This document shows, in pieces, positions 40,340 through 48,607 of a DNA stretch of 64,000 nucleotides; within the stretch, counting starts at the first letter, position 1, and every line of letters starts with the position of its first letter. The stretch is from CAZADA01 sp964568975 (GTDB lineage: Bacteria; Pseudomonadota; Alphaproteobacteria; Caulobacterales; Maricaulaceae). The stretch lies in the NCBI GenBank assembly GCA_964568975.1, contig CAZMSO010000006.1:1-64000 (forward strand), in the 5' to 3' direction. The notes under the pieces are model-generated. The model saw only the letters and a program-made list of their open reading frames with translations. It was not told the DNA's origin and made no database searches. Position numbers and translations under genes: made by a program.

Positions 40340-42907
40340 TTAGGACGCCGCGGCGACGTCCACATCCTCCCAGGCCAGCCCGCCCGCATAGCGTTTGAAT
40401 GTGCGGCCCTCATCGCCGATGGCGATCAAATGCAGCCAGCTGTTGTCGAAGAGCGCGCGCACGTTCTCGTGTTTCTCCAGAACGCGGTTCATCGCCTCCA
40501 CCGGCGCTTCAATCAGCGCCGTCAGCCGCACAGGCTCGTGCATAAAGCGCTCCCCGTCATGGATGGACTGCAAGGGCAAGCCGACCCGCAGATCCCCAGC
40601 ATTGCCCTCCAACACGCCGACGCCGCCCACGACGTTGTGCAATGTCTTATCGCCGCTGCCGAACACAGCATTATCGACCGTCGAGCCATAGTATTGGAGC
40701 GAAATCCAACTCGCGACCACGAGGGGCGCGGTCATAATCAGCTCAAGGATGGATTCGTCGGTGTCGCGACGCCAGTCATAGGAGTGCAAGAAGCTGCGCC
40801 CGCCCAAATCCACGCCCTCGGTGCGCGCGCGGGGAGCCGCGATGAAGGCCGCGCAACCGGCGAGCCCCCACTCCGGGCGCACTTGGGACCAATCGCGGCC
40901 CCGCTCGGCGATCCGGGCGTCGACGCCGCCGGCGCCGCTGAGGCCAAGCGTCGGCGCGCGTTCGCGGCGCACATGGCGCGAGGCCTCCGCCAGATCCGCC
41001 TGCAGCTGCGCGAGATCCGCGGCGTGGCTTGCAGGAACCGCGTCAAGGTCAAGCAGCGTCACCGCATCGCTGGTGGTGTCGTGAACGCCCGCGAGGAAGA
41101 CTGTGTCCTCAGGCGCTGGCTTGCCTTTCGCGGCAAGGCCTGCGCGCACCTCCGGATCGTTGAGGATCATCGCCGCGACGCGGGCGTTCGCCTCCCCGCT
41201 GTGGCCGCCGCAGGCCCCGCAATCGAGGCCTGCGGCGTGGGGATTGTTGGTGGTCGCGGCGCCATGGCCGACAAGGACCACAAGCCGCGCGAGATTCTCC
41301 GTCAGCGTCATGCCGGCGAGGGCGTTTTCCGCCACCGCCAGGCGATCCGCCGCAGCGAGGCCGATATCGCGGGCGCCTTGGCGGTCCGGCGTGATCGACA
41401 GGCGCGCGGCCCCCGGCTTGGGCGCGCCGACAGCCTTGGCCGCGCTGCGCGCGAGAGCCCCGGCGAAGGCGAGGCCGGCGGCCTCCACAAACGCGAAGGA
41501 GGACACCGCCGCTGTGGCGAAGTTTTTCCACAGCGCCTTAGTGCGGCGATTGGCCTGGTCCGCCGCGGCGCGGCCGTCGGCGTGGCGTTGCTCGCTCACC
41601 ACAAATTGGGGCTCAAGCAGGACCGGGCATTGGGCGTGTCCTGACGCACAGTCCGTGGGCGCGACCTCAATGGCTGCGCCAAAAAAGCCGGCGAAGCCGA
41701 TCGTGGCGATGTCGGGATTGACGCGCTCCAGCGCCCGGCGATAGCGCTCAGACCGCACATCAATGCAGAAGACCGCCTGGGCCGCTGGCCGCGCCGGAGC
41801 CTGCGCGCTCGTCTGTGCGTTTTGGGCCTGGCGCGCCAGCGCGGTGATTACGGGCGCGCGATACCCGATCTCATAGGCAAGCTGCAGGATTTGATCCAAC
41901 AGCGGCAGGCCGAAGGCGTCGCGGCCCGCGGCCATCGCCGCGCACGCCTCGCGCCATTGCGCATCGATTGCGTTGCTGTGCAAGCGGTCTTGCAACACGG
42001 CGTCCCACGCAATGCGCACCGCCAGCATCTCCATCACCATCGCGGGCGCGCCGCCGCGCAGCTCCGACACCCAACCGCGGCCGCGGGCGTATCCCGCCCA
42101 GCCCGCGATGGTGGCCAGCAAGCGATGGAAATATGCGCGGCGCGCTTCTGACGGGATGGTGAGGCGGTTGGCGGCCTCCACAATTGTATCCGCCGCCTGC
42201 TCCGGCAAGCGCGAGACCGCCGCGCGGAAGCCTTTCAGGCCCATCACCTCCGGCGTGCGGTCGATCAGCGCTTCTTCGCGCCAGGCCGCATAGGGCGACA
42301 GATCCCGCCAAGGCGAGCGCCAGCTGGCCTGGCCCTCGTCGAAATACGCCCCCGCCCAGGCCGAGATCCGATCGCGCGCAAGGCTCGCCCAGTCGCGCCG
42401 CGTCGCAGCGCTTGCAAAGTCGGCAAAGGTCGCCAAAGGCGTCGGTTCCGGGGCCGGCGCGCGCAGGCTGCGCGCCACGCCCGCGGCGTCCCAATGCGCG
42501 CCCGCGCCAAGTTCGCCGATCGCCGCCTCAAGGTGTGCGTCCGTGACCCGCCCCACCGCGATCGCCTCGGCGTAAAAGGATCGCGGCATCACCAAGCGCG
42601 CGCCATAGACATCCGCCAGCACGCCGGCGGCGTTGGCAAATGGCGCATCCGCGAAGCCAAGCGCGGGATTGACCGCCACGAAGCTGTGAAGCGGCCACAG
42701 CGGCGCGATCCGCGCGGCGGCGGCGATGGCGTCCGCGCGCACGACCGCGTGAGAGACTTCATCCAGCGCCAGCGCCGAACCGTCCTGGGCGCGCGCATGG
42801 CCCTCGCCGAGGCGATCGCGGACGAGACCCAGCTCCGGGCGCGGCCGACCGTTTTCATTGGCGGCCTCACGGCCCGCGCGCTCTCGGGTGACGTCGTCAA
42901 AAGACAT
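40340..42907 (-). CDS. dabA: DabA (DUF2309/UPF0753), inorganic carbon accumulation complex
   Basis: An 855-residue cytoplasmic-face protein of the DAB bicarbonate-accumulating system, in which a beta-carbonic-anhydrase-like site hydrates CO2 one way, driven by its membrane partner. Putative zinc ligands match the pattern known from Halothiobacillus DabA: Cys381 and Asp383 in VFCIDVRSE, His548 in VGHGAATTN, and Cys563 in LDCGACGG (15 residues after the His, the same spacing). ATG at 42907 has GGAGG 7 nt upstream; the frame is open to 43045. It follows dabB by 43 nt and converges on mcr with 17 nt between stops. Confidence 0.93.
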   Translation of the reverse strand: MSFDDVTRERAGREAANENGRPRPELGLVRDRLGEGHARAQDGSALALDEVSHAVVRADAIAAAARIAPLWPLHSFVAVNPALGFADAPFANAAGVLADVYGARLVMPRSFYAEAIAVGRVTDAHLEAAIGELGAGAHWDAAGVARSLRAPAPEPTPLATFADFASAATRRDWASLARDRISAWAGAYFDEGQASWRSPWRDLSPYAAWREEALIDRTPEVMGLKGFRAAVSRLPEQAADTIVEAANRLTIPSEARRAYFHRLLATIAGWAGYARGRGWVSELRGGAPAMVMEMLAVRIAWDAVLQDRLHSNAIDAQWREACAAMAAGRDAFGLPLLDQILQLAYEIGYRAPVITALARQAQNAQTSAQAPARPAAQAVFCIDVRSERYRRALERVNPDIATIGFAGFFGAAIEVAPTDCASGHAQCPVLLEPQFVVSEQRHADGRAAADQANRRTKALWKNFATAAVSSFAFVEAAGLAFAGALARSAAKAVGAPKPGAARLSITPDRQGARDIGLAAADRLAVAENALAGMTLTENLARLVVLVGHGAATTNNPHAAGLDCGACGGHSGEANARVAAMILNDPEVRAGLAAKGKPAPEDTVFLAGVHDTTSDAVTLLDLDAVPASHAADLAQLQADLAEASRHVRRERAPTLGLSGAGGVDARIAERGRDWSQVRPEWGLAGCAAFIAAPRARTEGVDLGGRSFLHSYDWRRDTDESILELIMTAPLVVASWISLQYYGSTVDNAVFGSGDKTLHNVVGGVGVLEGNAGDLRVGLPLQSIHDGERFMHEPVRLTALIEAPVEAMNRVLEKHENVRALFDNSWLHLIAIGDEGRTFKRYAGGLAWEDVDVAAAS

Positions 42908-42950
42908 GGGCGAGCCTCCAAAGGGGGTCGTGGGCGGCCGTGGCCGCGGG

Positions 42951-44528
42951 CTAAGCGCGCGGGGCTGGGGCGGCGCGCAGACGCAGCGCGCCCGCAAGCC
43001 GGTTAAAGAGCGCGTTGGCGTAAAAACCGTTGGCGATGTGGACATAAAGCGCCCGCGCCACGCCGCGGGTGCGCGCCGGCGCGAGGGCTTGGGCCAGGAT
43101 CGTCACCGCGAAACCGCTCAACACGACCGCCAAAAGCCCACGAGCAAGCGGGTCAAGCGGCGCCGCCTCGGGGATCGCCCCGCGCAGCGCGAACGCCACG
43201 CCGCCCTGCAGCGCGAAATAGGCCGCGGAAGCGCCCGCCGACAGGCCGACCGCGCGCACCAGAACGCGCGCATCCGCGGCCGCGCGCGCCAGCATCAGCA
43301 CCAGCCCCATTACGAACACCGCGCCGAGCCCCACCACGGTGGGCGATCGCGTAATCGCATACCCAAACAGCGCCGCCACGCCGGCGTAAATCCCAAGAGC
43401 CGCCGCGATTCCAAGACCCAACGCCGCCGGATGAGCCCGGGCGGCGGGCGTCGATGTCGTGACGTCGGCGGCCGCGCCGCCGGCGGACAAAAACGCATGC
43501 GCTTTGTAAAGCGAGTGGGCGAGAATGTGCAGCGTCGCCGGCGCAAACGCGCCAAGCCCGCACTGAAGCAGCATGAAGCCCATTTGCCCGACCGTAGAGT
43601 AGGCGAGCGCAATCTTAATGCTGGGCTGGGTGAGCATCACCACGGAGCCGAACGCCGCCGTCACCGCGCCGATCACGATCAACAGCTGCAGCGCCGGCGT
43701 GCTCAGCACCATCACATCCGCGAACCGGATCACCAGGAACCCGCCGGCGTTGATCACGCCGGCATGGAGCAACGCCGACACGGGCGTGGGCGTCTCCATC
43801 ACCTCCGTCAGCCAGCCATGGGTGGGGAATTGGGCGGTTTTCAGCGCCGCCGCTAAGGCGATCAGGACGGCGGCCGCGCCGGCTTGAGCGGGAACTTCGC
43901 CCGTCTCGCGCGCCATGGCGGCGGCGGCGAAAATGTCAGCAAGGCGCGCGCTGTCAAAGGCTTGGATCAGCAGAAACGCCGCAAACACAAGGCCAGCGTC
44001 GCCCAGCCGCGCCAGCGCGAATTTCTTGCGCGCGGCGAGCACCGCCCCGCGCCGCTCCGGCCGAAACACCAAAAGCGAATGCAAAGCGAGGCTCATGGCG
44101 ATCCACATCGCCGCCAGCTGAAACAGCCCGCCAGCCGTCACCAGCAAAATCACCGACGCCAACGTCAGCGTCAAACGCGCGAAAAAGCCGGGCTGGCGCG
44201 GATCGCCGGCGAGGTAATTGCGCGCGTACTGGATGACGATGAACCCGACGAACGTCACCAGCGCAAACATCAGCGCGCTGAAGGTGTCGAGCCGGATCCC
44301 CAGCTCCACCCCCGCCACGCCGATCGCGGCGTCCGTGGTCCCGGCCACGAGCGTGACGCCCAAGCTCCCGAACCCCAACGCGAACGCGAGCGCGCCCGCA
44401 CCCGTGGCGACAGCCCGCGTGAGGCGCGGCGCGGCTCCCGCGGTCGCGGCCGCGAACAGCAGCGCCACCGTCGCGACCAGGGGAGCGCCGGCGATCAGCG
44501 AGGCGTTGGCGGCGAGGGGGGCGTCCAT
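42951..44528 (-). CDS. dabB: DabB, proton-conducting membrane subunit (NuoL/MrpA family)
   Basis: A 525-residue polytopic protein with about 14 hydrophobic helices of the NADH-quinone oxidoreductase subunit L / MrpA antiporter family. Visible family sequences are FSALMFALVTFVGFIVIQYARNY, GWLTEVMETPTPVSALLHAG and AYSTVGQMGFMLLQCGLG with the lysine/histidine positions of the proton path. No nuo or mrp genes are nearby, and the next gene is dabA, which identifies it as DabB, the energy-coupling half of the bicarbonate pump. It is divergent from the LysR gene across 122 nt. Confidence 0.92.
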   Translation of the reverse strand: MDAPLAANASLIAGAPLVATVALLFAAATAGAAPRLTRAVATGAGALAFALGFGSLGVTLVAGTTDAAIGVAGVELGIRLDTFSALMFALVTFVGFIVIQYARNYLAGDPRQPGFFARLTLTLASVILLVTAGGLFQLAAMWIAMSLALHSLLVFRPERRGAVLAARKKFALARLGDAGLVFAAFLLIQAFDSARLADIFAAAAMARETGEVPAQAGAAAVLIALAAALKTAQFPTHGWLTEVMETPTPVSALLHAGVINAGGFLVIRFADVMVLSTPALQLLIVIGAVTAAFGSVVMLTQPSIKIALAYSTVGQMGFMLLQCGLGAFAPATLHILAHSLYKAHAFLSAGGAAADVTTSTPAARAHPAALGLGIAAALGIYAGVAALFGYAITRSPTVVGLGAVFVMGLVLMLARAAADARVLVRAVGLSAGASAAYFALQGGVAFALRGAIPEAAPLDPLARGLLAVVLSGFAVTILAQALAPARTRGVARALYVHIANGFYANALFNRLAGALRLRAAPAPRA

Positions 44529-44610
44529 GGCGAACTCCGCGTCAAAATGTCACTCACCGCCAGTGTATGCAGACGTAGCTCTGGCAAAAAAATTCAATGA
44601 TATGGGGATT

Positions 44611-44631
44611 TCGTTCTACAAAACAGAACGA
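44611..44631. promoter_or_regulatory. LTTR-box-like inverted repeat in the dabB-lysR intergenic region
   Basis: Arms TCGTTCT and AGAACGA are perfectly complementary around a 7-nt A-rich spacer. Inside it is T-N11-A, the LysR-family box. It lies 20 nt before the lysR ATG and 83 nt upstream of dabB, the usual place for a LysR regulator to control itself and a divergent target. Confidence 0.7.
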
Positions 44632-44650
44632 TGATGCGCAGGGAGAGCAC

Positions 44651-45577
44651 ATGTCCCTGAATTTCAAGCACTTGCGGTACTTCTGGGCCGTCGCCCATGC
44701 CGGTCATCTCACCCGCGCGGCTGAGCGGTTGAACGTGTCGCAATCGGCGTTGTCGGCGCAAATCCGCAAGCTGGAGGAGCGCCTGGGCCACGCCTTGTTC
44801 GCGCGCCGGGGCCGCCAGCTTGTGCTGACAGAGGCTGGGCGCATCGCCCTTGAACACGCCGACGTGATCTTCGCCACTGGCGCGGCGTTGACGGCCACCC
44901 TGGCGCGGCGGGAGGAGGGGGAGCGTCCGGCGCTGCGCGTGGGCGCGCTGGCGACATTGTCGCGGAATTTTCAAGTCGAGTTTTTGCGCCCCCTGACCCG
45001 CGCGCCAGGGGCGCGGCTGACTGTGCGCTCCGGCGGTCTGGGTGAATTGCTGGCGCTGTTGGAAACACAAGGGCTCGACGTGGTGCTGACCAATCAGGCG
45101 CCCAGCCGGCGCGAGGGCGGGCCGCCCTGGCGCGTCCACACCCTCGCTGAGCAGCCGGTGAGCTTAGTGGGGCGGCCGCCCCGGGCGGGCGACCGCGAAC
45201 CGCCGGGGGATCTCGCCGCGCTGTTGTCTGAGGAACCGCTCATCGCGCCGAGCGTGGACACAAGCGTGCGCGGCGCGTTTGACGCGCTGACGGACCGGCT
45301 TGGCGTGCGCCCGACGCTTTTTGCGGAGGTTGACGACATGGCGTTGATCCGGGTTCTGGCGCGCGAACGGGTTGCGCGCGCAGTGGTCCCGCCGATTGTG
45401 GTGCGCGATGAGTTGGCCGCCGGTGCGTTGGTGGAGTTGGCGGCGCTGCCGGACCTGCACGAGACGTTCTACGCCGTCACCTTGCCGCGCCTCTTTCCCA
45501 ATCCGTGGTTGGCGGTGTTGTTGGGTGAGGGGGCGCGCGAGCATGACGGAAGACGGGAAAGCGGACCCTCGCGGTGA
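44651..45577 (+). CDS. LysR-family regulator of the dab genes
   Basis: A 308-residue regulator. The helix-turn-helix is at residues 3-60 (LNFKHLRYFWAVAHAGHLTRAAERLNVSQSALSAQIRKLE), followed by a linker helix and a substrate-binding-like effector domain. The N-terminus resembles NhaR-type LysR proteins, not classical CbbR. GGGAG lies 5 nt before the ATG at 44651; the palindrome at 44611-44631 lies just upstream. LysR genes divergent from dabB-dabA are common in autotrophs, so it probably senses a carbon-related signal. The effector is unknown. Confidence 0.88.
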   Translation: MSLNFKHLRYFWAVAHAGHLTRAAERLNVSQSALSAQIRKLEERLGHALFARRGRQLVLTEAGRIALEHADVIFATGAALTATLARREEGERPALRVGALATLSRNFQVEFLRPLTRAPGARLTVRSGGLGELLALLETQGLDVVLTNQAPSRREGGPPWRVHTLAEQPVSLVGRPPRAGDREPPGDLAALLSEEPLIAPSVDTSVRGAFDALTDRLGVRPTLFAEVDDMALIRVLARERVARAVVPPIVVRDELAAGALVELAALPDLHETFYAVTLPRLFPNPWLAVLLGEGAREHDGRRESGPSR

Positions 45578-45586
45578 GCCCGAGGG

Positions 45587-45670
45587 CGCCGTCATCGTGA
45601 GCGCGGCGCTGGATCTCGGCGGCGCAGATCGTCCCGAGGGTCCGCACCCGAAGGGCTCGAAATGACGGCG
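45587..45670. repeat. Dispersed intergenic repeat, copy B, bounded by 9-bp inverted repeats
   Basis: CGCCGTCAT (45587-45595) and ATGACGGCG (45662-45670) are exact inverted repeats enclosing 66 nt. The interior resembles 14030-14081 over about 50 nt. It lies between lysR and the mlaF stop in a 216-nt region with no gene, where it could also form a transcript-end structure. Confidence 0.55.
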
Positions 45671-45793
45671 GGCGTCGGAGCGTCCAACGCCGCCGTGGGG
45701 GAGGGCTTGCGCCGCCCGCTCGCTGCGGCGATCGATCCTGCGCCGATCGCAAACGGTGGCGATGGGCGCCGCATGCGCCCCGAACGCGGCCAC

Positions 45794-46573
45794 TCAGCCT
45801 TTGCGCGCGTCGACTTGAATCGGGCCGTCGGCGCGGCCGTGGATGAATTGATCCACATAAGGATTGCCGGAGTTCTCAATGGTCGCGGCCTTGTCGCGCC
45901 AAATGATCCGTCCGTCATAAATCATCGCGATGTCATCGGCGATTTTGCGCGCGCTGGCCATGTCGTGGGTGATGGAGATCGCTGTTGCGCCGAGCTCCGT
46001 CACTTGGGCGCGGATAAGATCGTTGATGACGTCGGCCGTGATGGGGTCGAGACCTGTGGTCGGCTCGTCGAAGAAAATAATCTCGGGCTTAGCGGCGATC
46101 GCGCGGGCGAGGCCCACACGCTTTTGCATGCCTCCGGAAAGCTCCGCGGGATGCAGATCCGCCGTCGATTCCGGCAAATTCACTTTGCTGAGTGCGTCAA
46201 TCGCGCGCTCACGACCCTCGCGACGGGAGAGACCATCAGCGTTGATTAAACGAAACGCCACGTTCTCCCAAATCTTCAAGCTGTCGAACAACGCCCCGCC
46301 TTGAAAGAGCATACCGAACTTCGCCATGCGGTCTTGGCGTTCTTTGTCGCTGAGGGCGATCACGTCTTCGCCGTCGACCAGGATTTCGCCGGAATCAGGG
46401 CGCAGCAGGCCGAGAATGCACTTGATCGTCACGGACTTGCCCGTGCCGGAGCCGCCGATGATCACCAGCGATTGGCCGGCGTCGAGATCGAAATCCACGC
46501 CATTGAGCACGCGCTTGGGGCCGAACGCCTTTGTCAGCCCGCGCACGCGGATTTTGGGGACGGTCGCGCTCAT
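45794..46573 (-). CDS. mlaF: MlaF-like ABC transporter ATPase
   Basis: A 259-residue ATPase of the Mla phospholipid-transport family that energises lipid movement between inner and outer membrane. Walker A GGSGTGKSV, signature LSGGMQKRVGLARA and Walker B IIFFDEPTTGLDPITA are intact, and FGMLFQGGALFDSL is characteristic of MlaF. ATG at 46573 overlaps the mlaE TGA by four bases. mlaD, mlaC and mlaB are not nearby, so the complex must be completed elsewhere. Confidence 0.92.
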   Translation of the reverse strand: MSATVPKIRVRGLTKAFGPKRVLNGVDFDLDAGQSLVIIGGSGTGKSVTIKCILGLLRPDSGEILVDGEDVIALSDKERQDRMAKFGMLFQGGALFDSLKIWENVAFRLINADGLSRREGRERAIDALSKVNLPESTADLHPAELSGGMQKRVGLARAIAAKPEIIFFDEPTTGLDPITADVINDLIRAQVTELGATAISITHDMASARKIADDIAMIYDGRIIWRDKAATIENSGNPYVDQFIHGRADGPIQVDARKG

Positions 46574-47358
46574 GAGTCCAACAACACAGAGCCGAGAACG
46601 TAATTGGCGGCGATGATCAAGATCATGGCGGAGGCGACGGCGTTCGTGGTCGCGCGACCGACGCCCTGGGCGCCGCCGCGGCTCGTATAGCCGTGATAAC
46701 ACCCCATCAGCGTCAAGAGCAGCCCAAACACCGCCGCTTTAATCAGCCCCGACATAATGTCGCCGGCGTCGATCGTGTCGTCCACGCGCTGAAGGAACAC
46801 CTCGCCATTCAGATCAGCCACTTGCGTGGCGATGACATAGCCCCCCAACACCCCGATAATGTCGGCGACAATCACTAAAAGCGGCATCGCAATAAGGCCC
46901 GCCGCCACCCTTGGCGCGATCAGATACCGATACGGACTGGTTGAGAGAGTGGTCAGCGCGTCAATCTGTTCGGTCACGCGCATGGTGCCGATTTCAGCGG
47001 CGATTGCGGCCGACACACGCCCCGCCAGCATCAGCGCCGCCAAAACGGGCCCCAGCTCGCGAATAATCCCCAAGCCGATCACCGCTGGCAAAATGAAGCC
47101 AAGCTGCGCCTGATCCGTGCCCGAAATGATGTTCAGCGCCAAAGACGCGCCCGTGAAAATCGCCGTCAGCCCCACCACCGGCAACGAGAAATAGCCGATG
47201 CGCATCAGCTGGCGCGCCACTTGGCCGCCGAAAAAGGGCGGCGTGGCCGCCGCCGTCAGCGCACGCCCGGCGAACAGCGTCACCGCGCCCGCGGCCGCAG
47301 CCGTCGCCAACACCACGCGTCCGACTGAGCGCACGGGCGACAAGAGCGTGGCGATCAT
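46570..47358 (-). CDS. mlaE: MlaE-like lipid transporter permease
   Basis: A 262-residue inner-membrane permease of the Mla system with five to six hydrophobic helices. Family sequences include GIIRELGPVLAALMLAGRVSAAIAAEIGTMRVTEQIDAL and the Gly-rich GCYHGYTSRGGAQGVG. It starts 2 nt after the alr stop (ATG 47358), so alr-mlaE-mlaF is one minus-strand unit. A start further upstream at 47394 would overlap alr and lacks family similarity. Confidence 0.92.
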   Translation of the reverse strand: MIATLLSPVRSVGRVVLATAAAAGAVTLFAGRALTAAATPPFFGGQVARQLMRIGYFSLPVVGLTAIFTGASLALNIISGTDQAQLGFILPAVIGLGIIRELGPVLAALMLAGRVSAAIAAEIGTMRVTEQIDALTTLSTSPYRYLIAPRVAAGLIAMPLLVIVADIIGVLGGYVIATQVADLNGEVFLQRVDDTIDAGDIMSGLIKAAVFGLLLTLMGCYHGYTSRGGAQGVGRATTNAVASAMILIIAANYVLGSVLLDS

Positions 47359-47360
47359 CG

Positions 47361-48557
47361 TCACGCCGCGCCCCCGATATAGCGGCGCGCGCACCGCGGC
47401 CCGAGCCGGGTCAGGAACTCATAAGAGATGGTTCCCGCGGCGTCCGCCTGGTCATCAAGGGCGGCCTCAGCGCCCAAAAACGCCACCAGCGCGCCGGGGC
47501 GCGCGGCCTCGCCATGCGCGGTCACATCGACAGTGATTAAATCCATGGAAATACGCCCGACAATCGGAGCGTTACGCCCCGCAAGAACCCCATAGCCCCC
47601 CGCGCCCGCCGCGCGCAAGAAGCCGTCGGCGTAACCCAGCGCCACGGTCGCAATCTGCGCCGGCGCGGCCGCCGTGTGAGTGGCGCCATAGCCCACGCTC
47701 TCACCGGCGGCGATCGTGCGCACCTGCAAGATCGGCGCTTCAAGCGTCACGACCGGCGTCAAGGTCGGCGCGCGCGGATCGGCGCGCTCGTCAAATGGTC
47801 GCCCGCCATAAAGCGCAACGCCCGGGCGTGTGAGGTCAAACGCGTAAGCCTCGCCCATAAAAACGCCTGCGGAGTTGGCCAGGCTCAGCCGCGCTGCGGG
47901 CGTGACGGAGCGCACGCGTGCGGCGGCGTTCTGGAATTGAGCGGCCTGGTGAGCGTTGAGCGGGTGCTCCGGCGTCGCCGCGCACGCCAAATGGCTCATA
48001 ATCAGCGTCGGTTGCGCTGCGATCAGCGTGTCGGGAGCGCCAAGCACTGCCGCAAGATCCGCCGCCGTCAGCCCCAAGCGGTTCATGCCGGTGTCGATGT
48101 GGAGCGTCGACGGCCCCGCGGCGCGCCACGTGCTGCAGGCCTCAGCCCACCGCCGCACTTGGTCTGGCGTGTTCAGCACAGGCGTGAGGGCGTGGGCGCT
48201 GTAGCACGCCTCCTCCCCCGGCATCAGGCCGTCGAGGATATGGATCGCGGCGTCGTCAGGGACCGCGCGGGCGCTGCGCAAGGCCACGCCTTCATCGGCG
48301 TTGGCGACAAAAAAGTGCCGGCACCCCGCCGCCGCCAGCGCCTGTGCGATACTGACCGCGCCAAGGCCATAGCCGTCCGCCTTCACCGCCGCGCCCGTGT
48401 GCGCTGTCGGCGCGGCCCGTTGCAGCGTTCGGTAATTGGCGATGAGGGCGTCTAAGTTGATGGTTAGACGCGGACGCGCCGCCGTCGGTCCGCGCGCGGC
48501 GGAGCCGCCGAGCGCGGGCGCGTCAGCCGCGAAGAGGGGGGCGCTTGGAGACGTCAC
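47361..48557 (-). CDS. alr: Alanine racemase
   Basis: A PLP enzyme of about 398 residues making D-alanine for peptidoglycan. The PLP lysine lies in GAAVKADGYGLGA; the second catalytic base Tyr is in ESVGYGATHTA; MDLITVDVT near the C-terminus is also conserved. A start at GTG 48557 or TTG 48566 is possible and neither has a visible ribosome site. The N-terminal 30 residues are longer than usual before the barrel (RLTINLDALIANYRTLQ). Confidence 0.93.
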   Translation of the reverse strand: MTSPSAPLFAADAPALGGSAARGPTAARPRLTINLDALIANYRTLQRAAPTAHTGAAVKADGYGLGAVSIAQALAAAGCRHFFVANADEGVALRSARAVPDDAAIHILDGLMPGEEACYSAHALTPVLNTPDQVRRWAEACSTWRAAGPSTLHIDTGMNRLGLTAADLAAVLGAPDTLIAAQPTLIMSHLACAATPEHPLNAHQAAQFQNAAARVRSVTPAARLSLANSAGVFMGEAYAFDLTRPGVALYGGRPFDERADPRAPTLTPVVTLEAPILQVRTIAAGESVGYGATHTAAAPAQIATVALGYADGFLRAAGAGGYGVLAGRNAPIVGRISMDLITVDVTAHGEAARPGALVAFLGAEAALDDQADAAGTISYEFLTRLGPRCARRYIGGAA

Positions 48558-48607
48558 GGAGCGCAAATTAGGGCCAAACGCCTTGCGTGAGTATCACCAA
48601 TCGCGGC

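Noticed and set aside
42951..44528. NuoL of respiratory complex I
   Set aside because: No other nuo gene is near, and the neighbour is dabA. NuoL-like plus DUF2309 is the DAB arrangement.
45662..46249. Open frame on plus across mlaF
   Set aside because: It is antisense to the ABC ATPase, has no ribosome site and no family motifs.
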